A stretch of 64,000 bases of DNA from Perkinsus olseni (Eukaryota; Perkinsozoa; Perkinsida): NCBI GenBank assembly GCA_013115125.1, contig JABANN010000045.1:39749-103748 (forward strand), written 5' to 3'. The notes below the pieces were generated by a model. That model was not told where the DNA came from. It worked only from the letters and a program-made list of their open reading frames with translations, and ran no database searches. Every line of letters starts with the position of its first letter. The first letter of the stretch is position 1. Positions 32,058 through 42,700 of this stretch are shown in pieces. The position numbers and the translations under genes are program-made.

Positions 32058-33590
32058 ATGGTCGCCGCGGAGCTTCCCGTCGGCCTACTGCTGTGTGGTG
32101 GGGTCTCGGATGATTCATCAGACCCTTCCTTAGCTGATATAGGAATCCCCAAGCCTCTCTTGACGGTGGCGAACAGGCCTTTGTACAGGTAGTGTTGTTA
32201 ATCTGTACCTCTTTCGTCAACGGGATGTAAGCAGTTACGCGGTGCAAGCCTTGACGGCTGGCCCTTTGGTTAGCCGAGTAGTGCTGATAGCATGGACTGA
32301 GCAAGCCGCTGCCCTACAGGCGTCTGTTGTAGAGCACCAAGATCTCTTCAACGGCGTTGAGGTCTCAGTAGAGGGTAGGAAGCAAGCTACAGTGAGTACA
32401 GTGACTGTGTGATCGAAGGTGTGTCGGCGGAGGCCCCTGCAGCAGAGGCCTTGATGGCCGTACTTGAGCGACGGAAGGATGTGGAGGGGAGCACCTTCCT
32501 CGTGAGTGGCTGGTACGAGGAGGTTCTATACAGCCCTGGAGTGTTGTCAGGTCGGTTATGGCGACTATATGGGTCAGTGGCCGGCCCGCACGGCTGAGTC
32601 ATTGGACGGCGCTGAGTTGGAGGTCTCCATGGCTCGTAGGCCTCCCGTACGCCTTCGATTCGGCTCGGTATCTTCCTTCCAGGCGTCAAGGAGATACCTG
32701 ACGATTTCGTGTACACGGCTTACGGGAGTGCGGATAAGGTAGTGTTGGTCGCTTGAAGAGGGAATGTTAGGGTTCTCTGATCAGACTATCCTTGCTTTGA
32801 AGTCCGCCGAGGATGTGGCCTTTGACGGCAGCCTGTCCTTGCGATTATCGAAGATCTTCGCAGAGGGTGATGTGACGCTAGTTCGCAACCTGATCGATAC
32901 TGGTTGCTACTGGATGGGCCGTAACGTGTTGGCAAGGTTGAAGGAGTTCATGGCGGATGAGGACGAGGTGGATCGGAATCTTCGAGAGGGGTTTGTGCCA
33001 TGGATGGCCGACAAGGGATATAAGGTGATACCGGGGACGTGGTGATGAGGGGGGAGTGGTCTTGGTCAGGTCCTCCTGAGAGGCCCTGAGGAGTCCCCGT
33101 TGTTGGACCCCTGCAAGAACAGGGTGAAGGGTACCGATACCCTCCTCCACTTCAACCAGCAAAGGCTAAAGCATGACCGCAGTACTGTGAAGGGAGTGCT
33201 ATACGGCGCTTCCTGTGCAGTTGAAGAAGGGACTGTCGTTAAGAATACTGTATTGGGGGATTCTGTGACGATAGCTGGTAAGTGTATTTGGGTGTCTTAG
33301 GTTGACTATGGGCTTCCACGGAATCGTCGTCTTTAGATAAGTGTCGTGTGACCAAGTCTGTTGTTATGAAGGGCGTCACCATAGGAAGCGGATCGACAGT
33401 CCAAGAGTGTGTTCTTGCCGAGGTAGATCAACGGTCTTCAAGACAGCCCTGTGACAGCGGTGCGTGCTTCTAGGGCTGTGAAGTCGGTTCTGGCGTGAAG
33501 ATGACTAAGTGTACTGTGGCGAAGGGTGTTAAGATGTTGAAGGCAGGGGAGTATGAGGAGGAAGATTTCGATCGCAATGTGTCCAGCTGA
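32058..33590 (+). CDS. EIF2B3: translation initiation factor eIF2B subunit gamma
   Basis: The first exon (ATG at 32058-32060) encodes a nucleotidyltransferase-like start: LPVGLLLCGGVSDDS, then IGIPKPLLTVANRPL, with the G-x-G and PKPLL signatures of NTP-transferase folds. Middle exons give VVLIAWTEQAAALQ, CVIEGVSAEAPAAEALMAVL and DVEGSTFLVSG. The segment SLSLRLSKIFAEGDVTLV, then RNLIDTGCYWMGRNVLARL, aligns with the eIF2B gamma middle region. The C-terminal exons form a left-handed beta-helix of hexapeptide repeats (VKGVLYGASCAVEEGTVVKN ... VMKGVTIGSGSTVQECVLAE), ending EEEDFDRNVSS at the TGA 33588-33590. Epsilon and gamma share these folds. The absence of a C-terminal W2/HEAT domain favours gamma. 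It would form the catalytic eIF2B subcomplex with epsilon, exchanging GDP on eIF2. It lies 175 bp after UTP3, same strand. Confidence 0.87.
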
Positions 33591-33747
33591 ATGCTAAGTT
33601 TCCACTTTAACGCTGATCTGTGCACTGATACCACCGGCCGTTTCGTAAGAGGGCGCAATGTAAAAAGCGCTCGCCCGAAAATAGCAGTCTTCGAGCGGTC
33701 GCCAATGGTGAACTGTTTAGTTAACACATCTTGACAAGTTAATTCTA

Positions 33748-35052
33748 ATGTCGTTTACTGGTCCGACGGAGGTGATGAGATCACCGCCTCCTGCGCCTTC
33801 GAATCTGACTAAGTCCTTCTCTATGCCGGAGACAGCGCGATCGTCGTGCTCGTCCTTGGCCTCGATGAACTTGGAGCATCATCGGAAGGGCCCGTCTCAG
33901 AGGTCCAAGGGGAGGAAGAAGAAGAAGTCCTCTGTTAGACGACATAACAGGGATTATGAGGGGACGGCGAGGCGGACTTTTGATTGCTATAGCTGCATCA
34001 AGAGGATAAGGGCCCATCGGCCGATATACCTGCGGAATGACTTTACGTATTGTTCGAGGACATGTAGGGAGAGGGGCGTGTCTGAGCTCTTCGGGAAATT
34101 TGCCCGCCATGATGGACTCACTCCTGAGGAGCTGGATAACCTCTCCGTGCGTCAGCTTGGGATACTGCGGTCGAAGGCTGTTGATGTCTGTGCGGCTATG
34201 GCGGTGCAAGCGATAACAGTATCGGCTATGCGGAGGTATGACGGTGGTGGCGGCGATCCGGGTATTGCCGCGCGGACTTATCTCCATCCGGAAGACTACT
34301 CGACCGGAGTAGAGGGTGCTGATAGGGACGGCCAGTTCGACGATGATGAGGAAGCTGCTGCGGTAGAGGCCGAAGAGACTGCTCGAGAGAAGCTAGAGAA
34401 CCAATGGCGCGATAGACCGATGACGATAATGGAGGCAGCGCAGGCACGGGCTAGGATGATGATACACAACCTGGCGCGGCGGCTGAGCAGCAACGCCTTG
34501 GTCTCGCGAGCTGTGAACACCTATTCGACTAGCAGGGAATGGGGACAGGAATTAACGAAGAATACTAGTGTGGGTATGCTGTTTTCGTACTTACCGGAGT
34601 TACAGGGGCCGACGTTACCGCAGGACAGAACAGATGCTAGCTTAGCGGCGCGAGTGGAGCTGGAGCAGGAGGCTGCGATTGAAGCCAGCATGTACTGTCC
34701 AGTAGGCGGGTCGAGTTGCTCCAGTATGTGTATGGACAGTACGATGGAATCCAGTGGCATGTTCCGGGATCCGGAAACGTATCTTCCGTCACAGAAGCGG
34801 GCCGCAGGAGCCTCGCTTTCGGGCCGAACAGGTAGTGCAGTTGTGATTTGTGGGATTTGTGGTATGTCTCTTTTTCAGTATCCATCATACGGTTACGAGA
34901 TGAAGATGATGATAGCGGCCCGGCAATTAGAGTTAAGGCTGTGGAGCCACCACGACGAGCCCTGGGAATTTTTTGACATCATTAGAGATACCCTTAGAGT
35001 GCATAGTGGTAGTACTCGGTGCAATAAGGGTGGTGCCTGCTCTTGCTGCTGA
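33748..35052 (+). CDS. single-exon zinc-finger protein (FLZ/FCS-like finger), function unknown
   Basis: An uninterrupted frame of 434 codons, unusual here because neighbours have many introns. The N-terminus is Ser/Pro-rich and then basic (SKGRKKKKSSVRRHNRDY). Residues about 75-110 contain FDCYSCIKRIRAHRPIYLRN and FTYCSRTCRERG, a Cys-x2-Cys ... Cys-x3-Cys pattern with the aromatic/arginine context of FCS-like (FLZ) or related treble-clef fingers. The middle is helical and acidic (DDDEEAAAVEAEETAREKLE). The C-terminus is Cys-rich (CPVGGSSCSSMCMD; CGICGMS; CNKGGACSCC), which may form a second metal site. FLZ fingers in plants are protein-interaction modules, so a scaffold role is only a guess. 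No homolog is recognised by name. Confidence 0.7.
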   Translation: MSFTGPTEVMRSPPPAPSNLTKSFSMPETARSSCSSLASMNLEHHRKGPSQRSKGRKKKKSSVRRHNRDYEGTARRTFDCYSCIKRIRAHRPIYLRNDFTYCSRTCRERGVSELFGKFARHDGLTPEELDNLSVRQLGILRSKAVDVCAAMAVQAITVSAMRRYDGGGGDPGIAARTYLHPEDYSTGVEGADRDGQFDDDEEAAAVEAEETAREKLENQWRDRPMTIMEAAQARARMMIHNLARRLSSNALVSRAVNTYSTSREWGQELTKNTSVGMLFSYLPELQGPTLPQDRTDASLAARVELEQEAAIEASMYCPVGGSSCSSMCMDSTMESSGMFRDPETYLPSQKRAAGASLSGRTGSAVVICGICGMSLFQYPSYGYEMKMMIAARQLELRLWSHHDEPWEFFDIIRDTLRVHSGSTRCNKGGACSCC

Positions 35053-35495
35053 TGACTAGAAAAGGCTGCGCTGCTGATGAGTCGACTAAGTCAGGCGGGG
35101 TGGCAGTTAATATTAATCGGTCGCCCTCTTCTTCTATCTTTTCTGTACGACTTTTTGAACAATCGTCTCCTACTCTATCTCTTTTGCCGTACCTGTTGTA
35201 TAGAGCGCTGCTGCCATACCGGCTGAATGCCGAGCGGTGGGTGCCTGAGGATGCTGTCACTACTACCTACTACGGTAAAATGCAATTCTGCTACTTTTGA
35301 TTATCACCGTACGCTACCGTTAGAGTTTGGTCACGATGATGAGATAAGAACATTGACGTACTGCCTGTAAGTGTCGCGTTGCACCTTCAATTCTACTGGG
35401 GGTATTGACCGTCGCAGGAGGCTTTCCGCTGTGGGCGCCGGGAATGTAATCTGAATTCGACGGTTGCAGTTCTGTTTAGTCAATCTTTTTCCGTG
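35053..35495. other. intergenic stretch, no gene seen
   Basis: About 440 bp between the zinc-finger gene and the next coiled-coil gene. The short frame at 35043-35300 overlaps the zinc-finger stop and has no supporting feature. Confidence 0.5.
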
Positions 35496-36442
35496 ATGGT
35501 GGGAGATTCAGCGTCACCCGGGCCTGTGCTGGAGTCATCGAAGTCTGGTTTGGATGACCATGAGGGTTGTGGTCAGCAAGCTGATGACGCTCCACCAGTA
35601 CTCGTGTATCACCTATTTTAGATATCTGTGGTAATGTGAATTTGGTACGAGAGGCGAATGTCCAGCGACGTGAGGAAGAGATCAAGAGGAGGCAGAGGGA
35701 GCGTCTTGAGAAGAAGCACAAGTTTTGGCAGGTAATGAGGAGTCGCTGGTGGGGGAAGGCTTCGAACGATGCTTCGATAAACTCGGGGGCGGCACTGGAG
35801 GGGCGTTAGCTTCTTAGATAGTGCAGGAGAGTGCCGCTGCTCGGAAGGATGAGTTGAGAGAATCTCGGTTCGCTAAGAGTGCAGCAAAGGCTCGGCAGAC
35901 GCGGCTGCGGGAACTTGAGAATGACTACAAGGAGCGATGCCGGGAGGTGAAGATCGTGGCTCGGCAACAGGTGCGGTCAATGGTTGAATTCCTGGGTTGA
36001 CTACTGGGTCAGGATTGGTTGATACGAGCAACCGAATCGGTGATGAAGACGGTGGAGCGGCATAGGAAGGAGGACGAGGTCCAGGAGGAGGTTGTGAGGG
36101 ACTACAAGCACATGAGGCGTAGCTTTCTTAATGAGCGTGCCGAGGTCAGAAAGAGACGCCAGGAGAGATTGGACACTAGGGAGAGGAGAAGGGTAGTAGT
36201 TGAGGGGATTTGTCGTTGGGCCCATTCTGGACGATGCTGTCTCCCTTTCGAAGGGGGTACCTTTCTGGGCAAGCCTTGCGTGTTAGGCCGTTAGCGTCGA
36301 AGGGAGGGATGCACTGCGGCAACGGCGAGAACTTTCAAGGGTCCGTACTTTGAGGGAATTGGTGGAGACAGAGAGAGCTCAGAGGATGGATGAGTTTGCC
36401 AATGCCATGGACAGCGGTATCATTCCCCGCTTCTTGAGGTGA
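35496..36442 (+). CDS. coiled-coil protein, unknown
   Basis: Exon-like segments in one direction are strongly charged and helical: REEEIKRRQRERLEKKHKFW, then after an intron ARKDELRESRFAKSAAKARQ and RLRELENDYKERCREVKIVA, then SVMKTVERHRKEDEVQEEVV and KHMRRSFLNERAEVRKRRQE. The last exon is RDALRQRRELSRVRTLREL, then FANAMDSGIIPRFLR before the TGA at 36440-36442. Lys/Arg/Glu-rich heptads predict a long coiled coil of about 200 residues. The start is tentatively MVGDSASPGPVLESS at 35496, but the phase of the first intron does not fit cleanly, so the first exon is unsure. Charged coiled coils like this are common in flagellar or basal-body proteins. With an axonemal dynein nearby that is suggestive but not evidence. 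Confidence 0.6.
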
Positions 36443-36683
36443 TGCCTCGACACCATCGCGGGTCTTCTGCTGATTGGTGCGTTCAGTCTGTTACCTGGCC
36501 CTGAGGACTGCCAGGAGGTGCTTTGACCTAGCATGCCATTAGACGCCATTGTTGCAGACGAAATCATCCGGTGTTCGATGTGAATGGCTGAGGGTGTTGT
36601 GCTTTGCAGTCAATTTTGAAGGGCAGTTACGCTGGCCACGGGAAGGGCCGGGGGTGGGGTCGGTGGGTGGATGGGCAGTACTG

Positions 36684-39683
36684 ATGAGTTCTGGCAGTAT
36701 GAATGATTCTTCAGTGTCCCACCCTGACAACTCCAAAGTAGCATCGACTCCTCAGGGGAAGGTCTCGGTGCTCGGAGTTGAATCCAGTGCTGGGGAGCTG
36801 GAGAAGGGAGAAAGCATCTTACAGGAGGAATATGGTAATACTCTAGCGGTCGGCTTTCCCTGGAACGCCGAGATCGGTCATGGTTGATGATACCTGTTTG
36901 CGTGGGGAGGGTAGCAGGCCCAATGAGGGTGCGGTAGTAATTGTCCTGGCTGCGCGCGGTAGAGTTGTCGTTTGGCTAGCGATCTCTGGAATTATGAGCG
37001 CTGTGGCTAGGGAATGAATAGACCATTCTGTTGGGAGTGGTGCTAGACCTCTTTCCGGTGTGGTCGCTGTCTACCTCTCCTAGTACAAGAGGTTATGATT
37101 CCATATGGCCTTGTGTGTAGAGGTGACGAAGGCCTCCTCGCCGACGGTGGCAATGGCTGTGATGAGAGAGAGGCTTGAGAGCAGTCTTAGGGACAAGGAG
37201 ATGATGCGTGAGAGGATGCGCCTGCAGGAGGAGGAGCTGGCTCTGTGCAAGGTCCGCGGGTTTCATGCCTTACAGGGGGTGCCCTTGCCTCCAACGTGCG
37301 CAAGTCTCATCACTCTCCGCGAGGAAGGAGGGCAGCAATACTTTGTTTGTTGATCTCATCACCAAGTTCCGCCTGTATTCTCGCCCTACGGCCCTGTCCA
37401 CTATGGGACCTTGTGTAGGGTCTCGCTAGCCAGAATAGCGGAGAAGCGTTTTTCAGGCGAATACTGGAGAGACGGAAAAAGTTTCGTGTAAAAGTTGGCT
37501 CAGGTGAAAAAACGGTCGTATAGGGCTGATGCTCACCGGTTGAAGGAGGATGTGGAGACGCTGAGGGCCAGGGCAGCGTGCTTGGGGGAAGAGACGTCGA
37601 GTAATATGGAGGAAGTGAAGTATTGGCAGAAGACAGCAGAGGAGGCTAATAGACATATCAATGAGTACTCGTGCATAATTTCGTGGCGCGCGGGAAAATT
37701 TTCGGTTTGTAGGATGAGCAAGAGCTTCACTCACGAGGTTAGGCTGTTGCAGCGGGCATTGGAGTGTGCTAGGGGTGGTGGAAAGCAGCAGTTCAAGCTT
37801 ACTGAGAGTGCTGATCTTGTCGAGAGGCTGGGCAGGGCGGTTCTACAGAGGGACGATGCCTACCGGGATAAAATAAGGCTCGGCGCCAAGGTGAGCGGCC
37901 TGCCACACCTGCCGAGTCCTTTTGTCTTCTACGTTCTCCGACTCCGAATCTGTTCTGCGATAGCAACAACCCTTGGAGTAGCGGCGGTTTTTTTGTCCGT
38001 CGTGAATTTTGGAAGAGTAGGTACGAGAGTTCCGTCAGCAATTGATGGCTCTGCAGAGTGAGCGCAACTCCTTGGCGTTGAAGTTGAACTCGACGACACG
38101 ACAGATAGACACCCTTAAGGAGTCCAACAGGTTACTTATGAATGGTAGAGCTTGGCCGCTGATGATGAGGGAGGGGTCGCTGGTGGTCAGGTTCCATGCT
38201 ACAGGAAGGCACAGTGGTAGTGGTGAAGGATGGTGACAGGATCGGCCAGAAGAAGGGTAGGCTATAGCGGGGATGGGAGTGAAGCAGAAGACTGCGTGGA
38301 TCAGCATGGGGGAGGGTAGAGGACGTGGCTTTAGGGACAGCCTCCGCAGTGGAAGCTGGCACGGTCGTTCTGGATGATGATGACTTTGAAGTGGAACTGC
38401 GGGCCTTCGAGCAGCGGTACATGATGTTGGGGGAGGGGAGCGAAGGTTGGGGAAGGTGTGGTATTAGCGTGGTCTGTCCAAGCCGCGATCAGGTGCCGAA
38501 CAGCTGACGACTAAGCTGCACGCAGAGTGTAAGATGCTGCGGAGGGACGTGGCACGGTGCAAGGAGGAGGCTGAATCTCTGAGGGCCGATCTCACGCAGT
38601 GGCGCGACTTGGCTGAGGACAGGCTGGCTGAGGTACTCGACTTGGAGGCGAAGGTGACGAGTCTGAACGAGACCGTCGAGGAGCAGAAGGGACAGCTGGA
38701 AGCAGCGGCTGCTGCTGCTGTTGTGGGGGAGGGTGAGAGGGGGGCTGAGCAGAAGGAGTTGGCTGAGGGAGGGTTGAGGAAGAGAGATAGTGTGGAGGTA
38801 AGGGAGACGCGGGAGCTGGCCAAGTCCTTGACGAGGTCTGTGACGGATAAGTGGCTACGGCAAGGCGAGGAGGAGGAGGAGTGCACGTCGCTGTACAGAG
38901 GGGTTCAGGAGATCAACACGGGAGAGACCGTGGAGGTGCCCGACGGTCTTCCATCTGCTGCCGCCGCCTAGTCCTGAAGCAGGTATCGGTAGTGGAGCGT
39001 CGGGTCGAAGGCGGCGAGGGGTCCTCCTCCTATGAGGTCATGGCTACCGTTGATGGCAGCAGGACTTACACCATCACTGTGGACCCTCAGTACTGGTCCT
39101 GGGCATGGCCAGTCTGCTCATGCTTGGCGCTTGCTAGATACTACCAGGATTGCCCTCCTGAGGATAAGTCATGGATCTCAGAGGTCGTCACGCTCCTCGG
39201 CCTCATTGATGATGGAGAAGGGGGTTCGAAGCGTCTGGTCGTGCCGGAGCCTGCAGGTCCAGGCTGGGGGGGTGTTGCTCGCTGGCTGAGTCCTTCCACG
39301 TTAGGTTCGGCCGAGCTGGAGGGTGGTGTGAGTGTGACGGTGTACCAGTACACGCCTACTGTGTTTTACGTGACAGCGTACGATGGTGATTCGGGAGCTG
39401 TGGGGGCCACCACCTTGGACGTGGCTGCGGAGGCTACAGGTAACGCCTACACTGGCCGTTTCAATGGGCGGGCGAGATCTAAAAAAGATATCTTGGGAAT
39501 CTTCGCGGTGCGCACTCCCTTGTAGATACCTCCTCCTTGTCGAGTTGTGATGCAGCACAGTGGGTATTAAGTCACCTGGAATTGTCCCGCGAGGCCGATC
39601 AGAATACCATCCACTTGGCTTTGTCCCATGCCCCTCCTGTTGTTGGTGAACCGACCCCTCCTGCCGCTGCTGCTGTTGATTGA
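36684..39683 (+). CDS. long coiled-coil protein with a C-terminal globular domain, unknown
   Basis: The first exon is MSSGSMNDSSVSHPDNSKVA. Later exons form coiled coils: AMAVMRERLESSLRDKEMMR, AHRLKEDVETLRARAACLGE, ADLVERLGRAVLQRDDAYR, LMALQSERNSLALKLNS, and 38534-38930 with MLRRDVARCKEEAESLRADL and EVLDLEAKVTSLNETVEEQK. A GT-AG intron beginning GTGCCC near 38935 joins ...TGETVE to VSVVERRVEGG. The C-terminal domain (about 38980-39440: YTITVDPQYWSWAWPVC, WISEVVTLLGLIDDG, GVSVTVYQYTPTVFYVTAY) is globular. After an intron (39439-39525) the tail is DTSSLSSCDAAQWVLSHLEL, ending GEPTPPAAAAVD at the TGA 39681-39683. The stop is about 30 bp before the proposed dynein start, a very tight spacing. Family unknown; golgin- or basal-body-like organisation is only an impression. 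Confidence 0.65.
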
Positions 39684-39714
39684 CCTGGACGGGGGTTGTG
39701 TTGAAGTTGTCAAT

Positions 39715-42700
39715 ATGCAAATGCCTGGTTACAGTAGAGGGAATGACTATCGGCAGCGGCAGTGCCGGAGTGCTAGACGTAGCCTCCTGTTCGGCGTGGT
39801 TCCAAGCCAGGCTGCAGCTCCCAGGTCCTGGCCAGCAGTAGACGAGTCCGTGTGGGTAATGAGATCATCAGGTTTTACCCCCGATAACTGGAGTGACCGA
39901 GTGGCGAAGAAGTGCTTCGACTGGGCTATCAATCCTGATGCTGTGAGCCTGTGTCTGTGGCAGAGGGAGGACGGCACTCTGAAGGCCTTCAAGCATACTC
40001 GTAGGGCGCTGATTTGGTGGATTTACTCTACTGTCGGGTAGGGGAATCCGAGATGAAGGCTACAGTGGCTGAGCGGCTCCCTAAGGCGATACACTCTGGG
40101 CGAGTGAAGGAATTCGCTGCCTTCTACAAGCGGACTCCCACCGCTTGCACTAAGGAGAATATCTCTGTCAGAAGGAGGATGGTTTGCCGATGGAACTTGG
40201 TCGTGTTTGTAGGACGTTGTGATGTTCACCGTGGTGAGGGGGGACATCCTTCGTGATGGGCCGATGCTCATGCTCAACTCCATCTATGCTCCGATGACTA
40301 CCCATGACCGTGGCTGGCCGGATAACGTCAGGAAGGAGTTTACGGAAGAGGTGGTATGAGCGATTACTGTCCTTTTTGGACGGCTGACCTGTGCTTCTGT
40401 CCATCCTGTTTATCAAAGCACTTCGCTTTGTCTAGGAAGGGGTTCGGGAAGGGCACTTCAAACTTCCCCTATGCGGTCCCTCTCAGTTCCAACGGTTCAT
40501 ATCCGCCAGCGTGGAGGCGGCCAACCTCGCCAAGGGGACGACTGTCCTCTACATACCGGTTGACGATCTGAGTGATGTTGATGCAGCTAGCAGGGACAAG
40601 GACCTGGTCCAGCGTCTGGAGAGCTGCCTTATACATTGGGTAGCCCGGTGACTGCCTTTGCCATTCTATGGTCGTCATCCTGTTGCAGACCCGGCAGATC
40701 AAGGACGTGACGAGTTCCCAGGGCGTATCATCGGGGACCTTCGCCAGTGACTCTGACGATCCTGCCAAACAGGGTGAGCGCTGGGATGAGCCTCAAGTCC
40801 GCTTGGGATGTTTCTTTCTCGACGATGCGTCGTATCCTGACTGATAGGTCCCCTTAGCGAGATCGAACTGTGGAGTATGAGGGATGTGGATCTGTCGAGG
40901 CTGAATGATCAACTGCAGTCACCTGAGCTGCAGCAAGTGTTGAAGGTCCTAGAGGCCGCCAAGAGCCCCTACCTCAAGCAGTTCAAGTCCTTGGAGGACA
41001 GCATCCATGCTGGCAGCCTCGAGGCTCGGGACAACCTAAAATTCCTCTCTGTGAGTTCTGCGACGAGTGGTATCAGCTGTCGGTGTTGTCAAGATTATCA
41101 GGAAACCGTTACAGCATTATTCAGGTTTTGAGGGAGCCTTGCGTAGAGCTGGCCGAGGCTGGCCCAGCGGAGCTCCCTGCCCTGCTGCCGAAGATACTCA
41201 ACTGCGTCCGTCTCGTGTGGTCCATGAGTACTCATTACAACACTGCTGATCGGATCATTGGCCTCTTGAGGAGGCTCAGTAATGAGATTATATACCGCTG
41301 TCAGGAGAGGATATCGGTCGAGAATATCTTCCAAGGTAATGAGGATCAGGGGCTACGCACTGGGAAGAATTGGAGTTCTTGGTAGGCCCCAAGGTTGACG
41401 ATGCAAAGAAGGTCTTGTCGGACTGCATACAATGTGGCAAGGCGTTTCGAGAGGCCTACCAGCGTGTTGTGAGGCTGATCGCTGCAGACAAGGCGGCCAA
41501 GCCTTGGGACTTTCCGGAAGGTTCCATCTTTGCACAGGTACTCCCGGCTGGGGGGGCTTTATCTGCTACAGTCTGGTTCTTGCCAGATCGATGCATTTGT
41601 CCAGCGTTGTGCTGATCTGATTGACGTATGCGTAGGAAGGGAACAGTTCGCCATTATGAGCCTCGGCCGAGACCCTCCCGTTTTCACAGGTAGCATTTAA
41701 CAGCCCTGTTGGTGTTCGATGGTGTTGCTGCTGCTTGGTAGGCACTAAAGCCGATGAAATAAGCAAGAGCTTGAGCGAGATAGAATTCACGTTCTTGCGG
41801 AGCGCCGATCGATTGTGGATCGCAGATTATGATATATTGGACGTTAAGGCGGGGAAGTGGCATGAGGACTACGGCGTGCTGAAGCATCAGATGAAGGATC
41901 TTGAGGTCCGTAAATGGGTCGGTAAATCTCCATGGATTCACTTCGATCAGATTATGTACACAAACGCCATCAACTCCGCTTTCGAGAATGTGTCGACAGT
42001 GCAGGCAGCGTGCGACCTCATCTTCAACTTCTATGGGCTAGCCAAGCGGGAGCGAGTCGTGGCGTTTGTCCAGAAGAAGTCCGTCAACGTGTGAGTGACA
42101 TCGAATGGCCCGATTGGTGAGGACCGCCTGGGCTCGCAGGTTTGGCATTTTTCTGGGGGAATTGGCGAGTGTGAAGAGGGAGCTGGAGCAGTTCCGGAAG
42201 AATCCCCAGTTGCCGATTGCGGCGGAGCATCCACAATTCGCCGGCCAGGCCATGTGGGCTAAGGGAGTCGCACTGCGGATTCAGAGACAGTGGGAGGTAG
42301 ATGTTAGTAGCTTCGCTCTGCTGTGAATGCATGTGAATTTTTCATCAGATCATGGAGGAGCTGATTGAAGCGGGGGTCCTTCATGCGTCTAGAGAACAGG
42401 CTTTGGCGCGTGACGGCTATCAGAATCTATGCGTCTTGCTGGAAGCCTTGACAGCGCAGGTTAGTCGGGCCCGACTGTTGAGGTTGGTCGAGCCTGGCTA
42501 TCTTACAGACCTTCGGGGAGTGGCAGAACGATTTGAAGTCTCTAGGAGAGGATAAGCTGCCTAAGAGGTTGGCGCAGCATCTCTTATGCCGGTGAGAGGG
42601 ATTGCTGGCGGATGGCAGCATCAACGGGCTAATTACTGCTCCTGCAGGCCGGATGATGGTGGCCGCAACATGGCAGTTTCGGCGATGACCGGAGCTCGGG

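Noticed and set aside
40020-40050. A frameshift in the first part of the dynein gene
   Set aside because: A GTAGGG donor at about 39999 and a CTACAG acceptor remove the region as a 65-nt intron and keep the frame.
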